A DNA stretch of 64,000 bases from an uncultured bacterium (GCA_905214675.1 CAJMMS010000001.1:39308-103307), one strand, 5' to 3'. Positions 18,472-26,949 are shown, numbered from the stretch's first letter. A program made the numbers and translations. The notes: generated by a model not told the origin, from the letters alone.

Positions 18472-19254
18472 GTGAAAGAACAGATCAAGTATTCAGGAAG
18501 CTTTACCGGATTTTCCGGAAATCAGTTGAAAATTTTTGCAATCATTGCAATGGCATCAGATCATCTGGCATGGATGATCTGGCCTGGTTATGCACATAAA
18601 GAATGGTGGCTTCTGTTGATTCATTTGTGTGGCAGGCTGGCGGCGCCTGTGATGTGGTTTATGATTTCAGAAGGCTACCAATATACCAGAAATTTCAAAA
18701 AATATTTGCAGAGATTATTTGTATTTGCTGTTCTTTCGCATTTTGCGTATAATTTTTGCTTTGGAATTTCCATGATACCGTTTCGGGATTCCATCCTGAA
18801 TCAGACCAGTGTGATCTGGGCACTGTTTTGTGCGGCATTGGCATTGTATGTGGATGATGATGAAAAAAGGACGTTTCCACTTCAGAACTGGCAGAAAACC
18901 CTGCTGATCATTTTGCTTTGTATTCTTGCATTTCCATCAGACTGGTCCTGTTTTCCAGTTCTGTGTACGTTACATATTCACAAAAACCGTGGAAATCTCA
19001 AAAAACAGGTTCTTGGTATGATGGCGTACATTACGATGTATGTGGCGGTCTGGTGCTTTGCCATAGACATTGTTTATGGATTGCTTCAGTATGGAATTAT
19101 GATTGTCTGGCCATTTATGCATTTTTATAATGGGACAAGAGGAAAATGGAAAGGTATGAAATGGTTTTTCTATTTCTTCTATGTCGGACACTTGGTTTTG
19201 ATGGGAATGCTTCGGATTTTACTTCATGGAAATATAATGACGATCACAGGATAA
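18472..19254 (+). CDS. TraX-family membrane protein
   Basis: The GTG start is preceded by AAGGAGA, which overlaps the stop of the oxidoreductase, so translation is likely coupled. The 260-residue protein has about seven or eight membrane segments. Its opening (FSGNQLKIFAIIAMASDHLAWMIWP) and GRLAAPVMWFMISEGYQYTRN are typical of TraX (PF05857), named for F-pilin N-acetylation but widespread on Firmicute chromosomes in unknown acyl-transfer roles. No conjugation genes are nearby, so a plasmid role is not supported here. Confidence 0.88.
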   Translation: MKEQIKYSGSFTGFSGNQLKIFAIIAMASDHLAWMIWPGYAHKEWWLLLIHLCGRLAAPVMWFMISEGYQYTRNFKKYLQRLFVFAVLSHFAYNFCFGISMIPFRDSILNQTSVIWALFCAALALYVDDDEKRTFPLQNWQKTLLIILLCILAFPSDWSCFPVLCTLHIHKNRGNLKKQVLGMMAYITMYVAVWCFAIDIVYGLLQYGIMIVWPFMHFYNGTRGKWKGMKWFFYFFYVGHLVLMGMLRILLHGNIMTITG

Positions 19255-19255
19255 G

Positions 19256-19296
19256 AAAAAGACAGAACACATGAATATCTGGTGTTCTGTCTTTTT
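19256..19296. terminator. Bidirectional terminator
   Basis: Perfect 15-bp stem AAAAAGACAGAACAC / GTGTTCTGTCTTTTT with an 11-nt loop, between traX and the convergent permease gene. Confidence 0.92.
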
Positions 19297-19336
19297 TCTT
19301 ATCAGGTAAAACCTGTCTGGGATTTCAGGTAATGTT

Positions 19337-20707
19337 TTACAGTACCACGTACTTCAGTATAAACAGCACAGCCAGAACATACATCAGAATACTGATCTTC
19401 TTTGCTTTTGCCTTTCCGGTCGCAACATTCAGTACAACGTAAGAGATAACACCCATGGCGATACCTTCGGAGATGCTGTACATGAATGGCATGGCAATGA
19501 TCGCGATAAAGCAGGGAATTGCCTCTGTGTAGTCAGAAAAATCAATCTTCGTGATGGAGGTCAGCATTAAGAATCCAACCAGGATCAGGGCAGGAGCCGT
19601 TGCAAAAGACGGGATTGCCAGGAAGATCGGGGACAGGAACAGGGACAATCCGAACAGAACCGCTGCTGTCAGGGCAGTCAGACCGGTACGTCCGCCTTCA
19701 GCTACACCGGATGCACTTTCTACGAAAGTGGTGACGGTGGAAGTACCAAATACGGCACCTACGGAAGTACCAACGGCATCAGCGAGAAGGGCACCGCGGA
19801 TGTTCGGCAGTTTTCCGTCTTTGTCCAGCATATCTGCCCTGGAAGCAACACCGATCAGGGTTCCAAGAGTGTCAAACATATCTACAAACAAGAATGCAAA
19901 CATGATAACTACAAAGTCAAGGGAGAATACAATGGAAAAGTCCATTTTCATCAGGGTTGGTGTCAGAGCCGGAATGGAAAAACCGCTTGAGAAGTCAGGC
20001 AACAGGCTGTAGAAACCAGCGTCTGTATTTGGAACATACAGTCCGGTGAACTGACATATGATCCCAAGTCCCCAGGTGATCAGGATACCCCAGAGAATAC
20101 CGCCTTTTACGTTCTTGATCAGGAAAATAGCTGTGATCAGAACACCGATCAGAGCAAGCAGGACGGTGATACCTTCGTAATTGAAAGTTCCGCCCAAAAC
20201 AGATCCCTTGAAAGAGAACAGACCAAGCAGTGTGGAGTCATTGTTTACAACGATTTTTGCATTTTGCAGACCGATAAATGCGATGAACAGACCGATACCT
20301 ACGGATACCGCATGTTTCAGATTCATCGGGATTGCATTGAAGATCGCCTCACGCACGTTTGTAAGAGAGAGAATGATAAAGATCATACCTTCTACAAATA
20401 CGGCTGCGAGTGCTGCCTGCCAGGTATATCCCATACCAAGGACAACTGTATAGGCAAAGTAAGCATTCAGTCCCATGCCAGGAGCCAGAACAAACGGATA
20501 GTTTGACAGCAGAGCCATCAGGCAGGTGGCGATGAAGGCTGATAATGCAGTTGCAGTAAATACTGCGCCGCGATCCATACCGGATGCAGACAGAATGTTA
20601 GGATTTACTGCGAGGATGTAGGCCATTGTCATGAATGTTGTGATTCCGGCCATGATTTCGGTACTGACATTTGTACCATTTTCCTTCAGTTTGAAGAATT
20701 TTTCCAT
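19337..20707 (-). CDS. NCS2/AzgA-type purine (hypoxanthine/guanine/adenine) permease
   Basis: A 456-residue integral membrane protein with about 12-14 helices. The start MEKFFKLKENGTNVSTEI, then AGITTFMTMAYILAVNP and LAPGMGLNAYFAY, are signatures of the PbuG/PbuO/AzgA branch of nucleobase-cation symporters. VDMFDTLGTLIGVA and GTSTVTTFVESASGVAEGGR are further conserved stretches. An RBS GGAAAGG lies upstream. It imports purine bases. No purine riboswitch fits in the roughly 80-bp leader. It stands alone on the minus strand. Confidence 0.93.
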   Translation of the reverse strand: MEKFFKLKENGTNVSTEIMAGITTFMTMAYILAVNPNILSASGMDRGAVFTATALSAFIATCLMALLSNYPFVLAPGMGLNAYFAYTVVLGMGYTWQAALAAVFVEGMIFIILSLTNVREAIFNAIPMNLKHAVSVGIGLFIAFIGLQNAKIVVNNDSTLLGLFSFKGSVLGGTFNYEGITVLLALIGVLITAIFLIKNVKGGILWGILITWGLGIICQFTGLYVPNTDAGFYSLLPDFSSGFSIPALTPTLMKMDFSIVFSLDFVVIMFAFLFVDMFDTLGTLIGVASRADMLDKDGKLPNIRGALLADAVGTSVGAVFGTSTVTTFVESASGVAEGGRTGLTALTAAVLFGLSLFLSPIFLAIPSFATAPALILVGFLMLTSITKIDFSDYTEAIPCFIAIIAMPFMYSISEGIAMGVISYVVLNVATGKAKAKKISILMYVLAVLFILKYVVL

Positions 20708-20788
20708 GTGTTTTCTACCTTTCCTTTCCTCATGTTTGAGTTAACATACCTTTTTATCTTAATGGATAGGAAAGGATTTTGCAAGGCT

Positions 20789-21067
20789 CTATTCGTCCCA
20801 GCCATCGGTAAGCCGGATATTTACCGAAATGTTTCGCAGTGTTTCACTGTCATCCAGCACAAGGTCATCCGGATCAGTGATCGGCGGAAGCTCGGAATCG
20901 AACTCGGTCAGTTCAACATAGATCCAGTCATAGGCAGCCTGATTTGCATTTTCAATGCAGTCATCCAGGGTTTCACCGGTTGCCGTACAGCATTCCAGAT
21001 CCGGGAAACGGGCTTCAAAGGTGCCTTTTGTTGTTTTGCGGAAAATAGCAGGATAAATAAATTTCAT
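20789..21067 (-). CDS. HicB-like orphan antitoxin-type protein
   Basis: The ATG lies 8 bp behind GGAGG and gives 92 residues. The fold is HicB-like: KFIYPAIFRKTTKGTFEARFPDL followed by CTATGETLDDCIENANQAA, the usual beta-beta-alpha partial RNase H-like unit. HicB normally neutralises the HicA mRNA interferase encoded next to it. No HicA-like gene is found on either side, and there is no C-terminal DNA-binding domain. It is thus an orphan, perhaps a leftover or a protein of separate function. The MerR gene ends 32 bp upstream on the same strand, so the two may be cotranscribed. Confidence 0.8.
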   Translation of the reverse strand: MKFIYPAIFRKTTKGTFEARFPDLECCTATGETLDDCIENANQAAYDWIYVELTEFDSELPPITDPDDLVLDDSETLRNISVNIRLTDGWDE

Positions 21068-21099
21068 AATAAATACCTCCAGATAAAATACTAAATAAA

Positions 21100-21525
21100 T
21101 TAAGATTGTTCTGTATGTTCGCGGTAATCTGCCCATTTTGGAAGCGGACTTCCATTTTCCAGACTTGTTTTGATATCTGTATAATAATGAAGCTTTCGCT
21201 GCAGATGTGTAAGAGAAGCCTGATACTGGCTGATCTCTTCCAGAATGTGTTTCTGCTGGTCATTTAACAGAGTTAAAATCTCGTCAATATGGCTGGCTTC
21301 ATCTTCTTCGCAGGCAAAAAACTGTTGCAGTTTGGCGATTGACATGCCGGTTTTTTTAAAGCAGCAGATGGTTTTCAGACGGTTGATATGACCCTGCATA
21401 TAGACACGCTGACCGGATTTGCTGCGTCCAACGTTTGTAAGGATGCCAAGATCTTCATAATAACGAAGGGTAGAAGATGGCAGATGAAACATTTCAGAAA
21501 CTTCTTTTATTGTATAGGTATCCAT
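21100..21525 (-). CDS. MerR-family transcriptional regulator
   Basis: A 141-residue MerR-type protein. The winged helix-turn-helix is at the start (YTIKEVSEMFHLPSSTLRYYEDLGI), then the wing and a coiled-coil dimer helix (about residues 80-118). There is no cysteine cluster typical of metal sensors, so it belongs with the small effector-free or organic-ligand MerR group that often regulates an adjacent aldo/keto reductase. It is divergent from such a reductase, and a perfect dyad sits in the intergenic promoter. Control of both genes from that site is a firm inference. Confidence 0.92.
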   Translation of the reverse strand: MDTYTIKEVSEMFHLPSSTLRYYEDLGILTNVGRSKSGQRVYMQGHINRLKTICCFKKTGMSIAKLQQFFACEEDEASHIDEILTLLNDQQKHILEEISQYQASLTHLQRKLHYYTDIKTSLENGSPLPKWADYREHTEQS

Positions 21526-21563
21526 AGTTCACCACCTTTATGCAAAAATATAGAAAAAAGTCC

Positions 21564-21594
21564 TTGACTTCAAGTGTACTTGAAGTGTTATCTT
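21564..21594 (+). promoter_or_regulatory. MerR-type promoter/operator for the aldo/keto reductase
   Basis: The -35 TTGACT is followed, with 18-19 bp spacing, by TTATCT/TATCTT. Within the spacer is a perfect dyad, ACTTCAAGT GT ACTTGAAGT (21567-21586). A long spacer filled by a dyad is the hallmark of MerR-activated promoters. Confidence 0.85.
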
Positions 21595-21666
21595 TTGTAA
21601 AGAGTAAAAATAAAGATTGCAAAGAACTGGCAGACATTGCCATGAGATAATAAGGAGGAAATCATT

Positions 21667-22665
21667 ATGTATCAGGCAGACGAAAAACGTTATGACACCA
21701 TGCAGTACAACCGATGCGGCAACAGCGGACTGCTGCTTCCGGAACTGTCCCTTGGACTGTGGCACAATTTTGGAACACACTGTGATTACCAGAATATGAA
21801 AGCACTGTGTTTTACAGCATTTGACCATGGAATCACACATTTTGACCTCGCAAATAATTACGGACCGGAACCGGGAAGTGCAGAGCGCAATTTCGGAAGA
21901 ATCTTAAAAGAAGATCTCGGTGCTTACCGTGATGAGATCCTGGTCAGTACAAAAGCCGGTTATGTGATGTGGGATGGTCCTTACGGAAACTGGGGAAGTA
22001 AAAAATATCTGATCGCAAGCCTGGATCAGAGTCTTAAGAGAATGGGACTGGAATACGTTGACATCTTCTATCATCACCGCATGGATCCGGAGACACCGCT
22101 TGAGGAGACCATGGAGACATTGGCACAGATCGTCCGCAGCGGAAAAGCTCTTTATGCCGGTATTTCCAATTACGACGGAGAACATATGAAACAGGCTGAA
22201 GCAATCCTGAAAGACCTGCATTGCCCGTATATCATCAATCAGAACCGTTATTCTATTTTTGATCGTACGATTGAGAAGAACGGACTGAAACAGGCAGCAG
22301 CAGAGGCAAAGAAAGGTATCATCGCATTCAGCCCTCTGGCACAGGGAACCCTGACAGACCGTTATCTGAACGGTATTCCGGCTGACAGCCGTATTGCAAC
22401 TGACGGAAGATTCTTAAAAGCAGCCCAGTTGACAGAAGAAAAGCTGGCAAGCATCCGCGGTCTGAATGAACTGGCAAAACAGAGAGGTGAGAGCCTGGCA
22501 CAGATGGCACTGAAATGGGTATTAAAAGATCATGTAGTGACCAGCGTACTGATCGGAGCATCCAAAACAACGCAGATTCTTGATAATCTGAAAGTCCTGG
22601 AAAGTGCAGACTTTACAGAAGAAGAACTGAAGAAGATCGATGAACTGAGCCTGCCTCACGCATAA
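21667..22665 (+). CDS. Aldo/keto reductase, YghZ-type (L-glyceraldehyde-3-phosphate reductase-like)
   Basis: A 332-residue AKR with the (beta/alpha)8 barrel. The catalytic tetrad is visible: Asp in HFDLANNYG, Tyr in the same stretch, Lys in VSTKAGY and His in FYHHRMD. The opening MQYNRCGNSGLLLPELSLGLWHNFG and the GSAERNFGRIL segment match the YghZ/AKR14 group, whose E. coli member reduces L-glyceraldehyde 3-phosphate and methylglyoxal. The RBS AAGGAGG precedes the ATG. It is controlled from the MerR-type promoter and probably serves aldehyde detoxification. Confidence 0.92.
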   Translation: MYQADEKRYDTMQYNRCGNSGLLLPELSLGLWHNFGTHCDYQNMKALCFTAFDHGITHFDLANNYGPEPGSAERNFGRILKEDLGAYRDEILVSTKAGYVMWDGPYGNWGSKKYLIASLDQSLKRMGLEYVDIFYHHRMDPETPLEETMETLAQIVRSGKALYAGISNYDGEHMKQAEAILKDLHCPYIINQNRYSIFDRTIEKNGLKQAAAEAKKGIIAFSPLAQGTLTDRYLNGIPADSRIATDGRFLKAAQLTEEKLASIRGLNELAKQRGESLAQMALKWVLKDHVVTSVLIGASKTTQILDNLKVLESADFTEEELKKIDELSLPHA

Positions 22666-22675
22666 AAACACAGCG

Positions 22676-22707
22676 AAAAAGGAACTGTCGTCTGCAGTTC
22701 CTTTTTT
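22676..22707. terminator. Bidirectional terminator
   Basis: Stem AAAAAGGAACTG / CAGTTCCTTTTT with a 7-nt loop, between the aldo/keto reductase and the convergent DUF1275 gene. Confidence 0.92.
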
Positions 22708-22712
22708 CGTAT

Positions 22713-23432
22713 CTATTTTGTATCTTTTTCTTTCAGCTTTTCAACTGCTTCGATATCCTCACGTGCAAACATCATAAAAAATCCGACCAGTTGCATCAGC
22801 ATGGCAATCCAGATTGCTCTTACGCCAAACCAGGAAGAGCAGGATGCGCCAAATGCGGCACCGATCGCAAACACCAGAATGATAAATCCGCAGTGCATGC
22901 TTTTGTATTTCATTGCCGGATCTTTGCTGATATGATACAGGCAGAGATACTCCGTTGCGCTTCGCATATTTCCGATGCACATCGTTGTTGCACAGGGGAT
23001 GTTGCGGAATTTGCGGAAAGTATCTACCTGCATGGCGCAGGCGAAAGAAAGCATGATATTTGCGATCACATTTATGGTAGTGGAATTTGGAAGGAATCCA
23101 GTGATTCCAAGAATCAGGATTTCTATGATCAGAACGATCTGCCTCCAATGAAGGCGGACGCTGTTTTTATAGAGATGTTTGATCCATTCCGAAAGGTAAA
23201 CACCAAGAAAGAAGGCGGCGAGCGGCAGAAGATAACGCAGGGCATGCATCAGGTTTCCAGAAGCGAGATTCTGTCCGAGCAGGACGATATTTCCGGTTTG
23301 CGCATTTGCAAATACGTGGTCACGTACATTGTAAGAATATGCATCCTGGAAACCGCCTGCCAGAGTCAGAAAAACTCCCAGAGCCAGTGATTCTGATATT
23401 TGACCGTTCTTATTTAATAACTTATTAAACAT
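22713..23432 (-). CDS. YoaK/DUF1275 family membrane protein
   Basis: A 239-residue protein with six predicted membrane helices. GGFQDAYSYNVRDHVFANAQTGNIVLLG is the DUF1275 (PF06912) signature, followed by a second hallmark, ACAMQVDTFRKFRNIPCATTMCIGNMRSA. Function is unknown. It is monocistronic. The RBS is weak (AAAGGATGG about 10 bp upstream). Confidence 0.88.
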   Translation of the reverse strand: MFNKLLNKNGQISESLALGVFLTLAGGFQDAYSYNVRDHVFANAQTGNIVLLGQNLASGNLMHALRYLLPLAAFFLGVYLSEWIKHLYKNSVRLHWRQIVLIIEILILGITGFLPNSTTINVIANIMLSFACAMQVDTFRKFRNIPCATTMCIGNMRSATEYLCLYHISKDPAMKYKSMHCGFIILVFAIGAAFGASCSSWFGVRAIWIAMLMQLVGFFMMFAREDIEAVEKLKEKDTK

Positions 23433-23775
23433 AAGCTGCCGCCATCCTTTCGTGGTTCAGGGGGTGTGCAGATACGTTTGCATCTGCGCAGGATCATCAG
23501 GTTCCGGGACATTCGCTTCGAAGTCCGTTCATTAGTATAACGGGAAACGAGAAAATGTAAAATGTATATTTGAAATAACAGAAATATAATTTTAATATAA
23601 TAAATCAAAGGTGAGAGCCATAAAACGGAAGCTTGCAACATTTGATATTTGCAGGTATACTGTCTTTGTTGCAGATATCAGATGTGTATAAAAGGTCATC
23701 TGATATAGCCTTCTGTGGATTACAGAGATGTGAAGAAGGATACAGGAGGTATTCTCAAAAGAAAAAGGAGAACAG
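23433..23775. other. Intergenic region with hairpins and a 10-bp dyad
   Basis: This 343-bp stretch between divergent genes holds no convincing gene. Near the DUF1275 end are two small hairpins: GCAGAT/ATCTGC around 23467-23486 and GGACaTTCG/CGAAGTCC near 23506-23525. A perfect inverted repeat ATATCAGATG / CATCTGATAT occupies 23675-23684 and 23697-23706, about 70 bp before the CmpB gene. It may be an operator or leader hairpin. Confidence 0.5.
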
Positions 23776-25188
23776 ATGATTTACACATTTTATGAACTTT
23801 GCTGGTTCTTTCTGATTTATTCATTTGCCGGGTGGTGTGCCGGGGTTGTGGCAAATGCTGTGCGTAACCGTAAGTTTGTGAACACCGGGTTTATGAATAT
23901 GCCATTCTGCCTGTCTTATGGTGTGTGCGCGGTACTGTGCTGCATTTTCCTGCCGGAACTGCGCCATCGGATATTCTTCCTGTTTATCGGTGGAATGCTT
24001 CTTGCAGCATTTGTATCGATCATGACCGGATGGATCCTGGAACATATTTTTCACCGGAAATGGTGGGATTACAGTAAGAACCGCTTCCAGTATGAAGGAT
24101 ATTTTGGAATCTGGCATCTTCTGGTTTTTGGTGCGGCAGTCGTTGTAATGATGAAATTTGCCAATCCGCTGGTTTTGCAGATTTTAAAACAGATTCCGCA
24201 TATGATCGGCAGGATCATCCTGATCGTGGCATATATCCTGATGGGAATTGATTTTCTTGGCTCCGTGGTTGCGATTTTACAGTTGAAGATCAAAATCCGC
24301 AGAATCATGCAGCTCAATGAAAATATGCAGAAGGTGTCGGAGAATTTTGGAAATGCGATAACAGTTCGTATTCAGAGACGTATGATGCGTGCATATCCGA
24401 ACATCAAAACAGAAAACATCAAAGAGTCAGAAAAAGCAAAAAGAAAGAAAAAAGAGAAAACGGTATTTGCCGAAGGATGTTGCTTTTTCAAGATTTTCTG
24501 GCTGTTTCTGATCGGTGCTTTTATCGGGGATCTTGTAGAGACACTTTTCTGTCGCTATTCTATGGGAAGATGGATGAGCAGAAGCAGTGTGGTTTATGGT
24601 CCGTTCAGCATTGTATGGGGACTTGGATGTGCAATGTTTACCGCTTTACTTTATAAATATAAAGATAAAAGTGACCGTTATATTTTCATGCTTGGAACAG
24701 TGCTTGGTGGAGCTTATGAGTATGCGTGCAGTATATTTACCGAACTGGTTTTTGGAACTGTTTTCTGGGATTACAGCAAGCTGCCATTTAACCTTGGCGG
24801 CAGGATCAATCTGCTGTACTGCTTTTTCTGGGGCATTGCAGCAGTTGTCTGGCTGAAGATTATTTATCCGAAGCTGTCGGCTCTGATTGAAAGAATTCCG
24901 ATCAAAGCAGGAAATATTCTGACATGGGTTCTGCTGGTGTTTATGATCTTTAATGCCGGTATGTCAACGCTTGCCCTGAACCGTTATAACCAGAGGCAGC
25001 AGGGCAGCCTTCAGAAAGAGCCACAGATGACCGTGGTAACAGATGACAGTCGTACAGATCTTGAGAAGTTTTTAGATAAACATTTTCCGGACAGCCGTAT
25101 GGAGAGGATTTATCCGAATGCCAAAACAGTGGTAGACGGCAAACCGGTATCACAGAAAGATATGAAAGAAAAGAGGAAAGCATCATGA
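23776..25188 (+). CDS. Membrane protein with two CmpB-type (PF06541) domains
   Basis: A 470-residue protein annotated in related genomes as a putative ABC transporter permease. It consists of two homologous halves (about residues 5-165 and 230-400), each with the CmpB layout: a GWCAGVVANAVRNRKFVNTGF-like opening in half one and GDLVETLFCRYSMGRWMSRSS in half two, then a WDYS motif (KWWDYSKN and VFWDYSKL). A Lys-rich linker joins them. Single-domain forms are common; tandem fusion is less so. No ATPase is nearby, so transporter function is unproven. The stop overlaps the cutC start by 4 bp. Confidence 0.85.
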   Translation: MIYTFYELCWFFLIYSFAGWCAGVVANAVRNRKFVNTGFMNMPFCLSYGVCAVLCCIFLPELRHRIFFLFIGGMLLAAFVSIMTGWILEHIFHRKWWDYSKNRFQYEGYFGIWHLLVFGAAVVVMMKFANPLVLQILKQIPHMIGRIILIVAYILMGIDFLGSVVAILQLKIKIRRIMQLNENMQKVSENFGNAITVRIQRRMMRAYPNIKTENIKESEKAKRKKKEKTVFAEGCCFFKIFWLFLIGAFIGDLVETLFCRYSMGRWMSRSSVVYGPFSIVWGLGCAMFTALLYKYKDKSDRYIFMLGTVLGGAYEYACSIFTELVFGTVFWDYSKLPFNLGGRINLLYCFFWGIAAVVWLKIIYPKLSALIERIPIKAGNILTWVLLVFMIFNAGMSTLALNRYNQRQQGSLQKEPQMTVVTDDSRTDLEKFLDKHFPDSRMERIYPNAKTVVDGKPVSQKDMKEKRKAS

Positions 25189-25934
25189 AAGGTATTTTAG
25201 AGTGCTGTGTAGACAGCGTAGAATCTGCATTGGCAGCAAAAAAAGGAGGAGCAGACAGACTGGAACTCTGCCAGGGACTTGTGATCGGAGGTGTGACTCC
25301 AAGTACTGCCCTGTTCCGGGAAATTAAAAATCAGATGGATATCCGTATCCATGCACTGATGCGTCCGCGATTCGGAGATTTCTGTTACAGCAGATATGAA
25401 GTGGATGTTTTATGCGGAGATATCCGTACCTTCCGTGAACTGGGAGCAGATGCTGCCGTGATCGGAGCTTTAAACCCGGATGGAACATTAGATCGTGAGG
25501 CAATGAAGCGTATGATCGACGCTGCAGGCGATATGAGCATCACGCTGCACCGTGCATTTGATGTGTGCCGTGATCCGTTTGAAGCACTGGAAACAGCAAA
25601 AGAGCTGGGAGTAAACACAATCCTCACATCTGGACAGAAAAAAAGTGCCGTAGAAGGCATGGAAATTTTAAAACAGCTCAGAGAACAGGCAGAAGGCAGA
25701 ATTGATATTATGGCAGGAGCAGGAATCGATGCAGAAGCAATCCGCAGTCTGGCACCTTGCACCGGTATCACGACCTTCCATATGTCAGGCAAAAAGAGTC
25801 TGGACAGCGGGATGAAATACCGCAAAGAAGGTATCAATATGGGTCTGCCATCCATGAGTGAATTTGAAATCTGGCGAAGCGATGAAGAAAAGATCAAAGA
25901 AGCAAGAGAAGTGCTGGATAGTTTCCTGGAATAA
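25185..25934 (+). CDS. cutC: CutC family protein
   Basis: A 249-residue TIM-barrel protein. ILECCVDSVESALAAKKGGADRLELC at the start, then ALMRPRFGDFCYS and TLHRAFDVCRD, and ILTSGQKKSAVEG are the defining CutC blocks. The E. coli member was linked to copper tolerance, but the activity of the family is unresolved. It is translationally coupled to the tandem CmpB protein (ATGA overlap), a pairing that suggests a shared process not yet described. Confidence 0.93.
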   Translation: MKGILECCVDSVESALAAKKGGADRLELCQGLVIGGVTPSTALFREIKNQMDIRIHALMRPRFGDFCYSRYEVDVLCGDIRTFRELGADAAVIGALNPDGTLDREAMKRMIDAAGDMSITLHRAFDVCRDPFEALETAKELGVNTILTSGQKKSAVEGMEILKQLREQAEGRIDIMAGAGIDAEAIRSLAPCTGITTFHMSGKKSLDSGMKYRKEGINMGLPSMSEFEIWRSDEEKIKEAREVLDSFLE

Positions 25935-25940
25935 AAAGTG

Positions 25941-25994
25941 GCCGGGAAATTGACATACGGAAACAGGACGCCGTCCTGTTTCCGTACACCCGGC
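25941..25994. terminator. Long nested hairpin between convergent genes
   Basis: Outer arms GCCGGG / CCCGGC and an inner 14-bp perfect stem TACGGAAACAGGAC / GTCCTGTTTCCGTA with loop GCC. It separates cutC from the convergent ACT gene. There is no immediate T-run, so termination is plausible but not standard. Confidence 0.55.
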
Positions 25995-26014
25995 AGGAAA
26001 TTACCGACAATTTT

Positions 26015-26416
26015 TTATAATACGGTATATCCTTTGTGTTCGATACATGCTTTTACTTCCATGATATCTTCGGAATGGAATACCATGATCGGCATGCCTG
26101 TCTCACGATTAAAGGAAAGATACAGGTAGTTGACATTGATATTACTCTCGGAAAGCGCCTGGAGTAACTGGTTCAGGTTTCCAACTTCATCCATCAGTTC
26201 GACACCGGCTACTTCTGTAAGATGGCACAAAAGTCCGGCTTTTGTCAGAGCTTCTACGGCTTTGGCCGGATTGGATACGACCATGCGGACGATACCGTAC
26301 TCGGCACTGTCATTCGTTACAGATCCCAGAATATTGATGTCCTCGCTGCGGAGCACACCTGTGATCTTTTCCATCATACCTCTTTGGTTTTCTGCAAATA
26401 CAGATACTTGCTGCAT
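26015..26416 (-). CDS. Tandem ACT-domain protein
   Basis: A 133-residue protein made of two ACT domains (about 1-68 and 70-133) and nothing else. The first begins QVSVFAENQRGMMEKITGVL, the usual ACT strand-helix with the ligand-site Gly. Stand-alone tandem ACT proteins of this type bind amino acids and often sit near branched-chain or aromatic amino acid genes; here none is adjacent. Role as a small-molecule sensor is inferred. Confidence 0.88.
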   Translation of the reverse strand: MQQVSVFAENQRGMMEKITGVLRSEDINILGSVTNDSAEYGIVRMVVSNPAKAVEALTKAGLLCHLTEVAGVELMDEVGNLNQLLQALSESNINVNYLYLSFNRETGMPIMVFHSEDIMEVKACIEHKGYTVL

Positions 26417-26454
26417 AATAAAATCCTCCTGATTAAGATTCGAGTCAATTCAAG

Positions 26455-26508
26455 AATGCCTCTGGCATTGTGTACATCATGCATCGCATGACATATTCCG
26501 GCAGAGGC
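26455..26508. repeat. Palindromic intergenic element
   Basis: Nested hairpins: outer arms GCCTCTG / CAGAGGC (26458-26464 and 26502-26508), inner TCATGC-ATC-GCATGA (26477-26491), and an alternative AATGCC-TCT-GGCATT (26455-26469). The 15-mer AATGCCTCTGGCATT recurs before gerB. It lies upstream of the ACT gene. Confidence 0.5.
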
Positions 26509-26600
26509 GAAAGTTACCTCACATCTACTTATTGTAAGAGTTTCTGAATAATAAGTCAATAAGTTAATGCTTTGCAGTGAGAAAATATCAGAAACGGATC

Positions 26601-26837
26601 CTATTCAAAGAAATCCTGGATTTTTACACCAAGTACTTTGGCAAGTCCCATCAGTTCAATATCTGTAACGGTACGGCTTTTGTCCTCAATTCTGGAAATG
26701 GAACCGCGGCAGATATAAACTGCCTGTGTTTCCAGACGTTCTGAAAGTTGCTGCTGGCTTAAACGATTTCTTCTTCGCAGAACCCGGAGCCGGTCGCCGA
26801 TCAGATTCATTTCTTTTCCTTCTATGATTCGTGGCAT
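26601..26837 (-). CDS. Xre-family helix-turn-helix regulator
   Basis: A 78-residue single-domain HTH protein. The ATG is 6 bp behind AAAGGAGG. The HTH_3 fold covers residues about 12-72: RLRVLRRRNRLSQQQLSERL, then the recognition helix in YICRGSISRIEDKSR. It has no effector domain. It is divergent from the small cysteine-rich gene and Nudix gene, with two operator-like palindromes between, so autoregulation and control of the divergent unit are likely. Confidence 0.9.
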   Translation of the reverse strand: MPRIIEGKEMNLIGDRLRVLRRRNRLSQQQLSERLETQAVYICRGSISRIEDKSRTVTDIELMGLAKVLGVKIQDFFE

Positions 26838-26914
26838 GATAATCCTCCTTTTTTTGTTTCATGACTTCAAGTGGTCAGGTTAATCACATGGTAAACGAAA
26901 AACGGGAAAGTCCC

Positions 26915-26949
26915 GTCTTGTCACAAGACAATATGTGTCTTTACAAGAC
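26915..26949. promoter_or_regulatory. Two operator-like palindromes for the Xre regulator
   Basis: Site 1 is GTCTTGT C ACAAGAC (26915-26929), perfect. Site 2 is GTCTT TAC AAGAC (26937-26949). Their centres lie 21 bp apart, two helical turns. The direct unit ACAAGACA recurs at 26923 and 26943, exactly 20 bp apart. Confidence 0.65.

Noticed and set aside
18472..19254. TraX as evidence of an integrated conjugative element
   Set aside because: No relaxase, type IV secretion, integrase or attachment-site repeats are nearby, and chromosomal TraX homologues are common.
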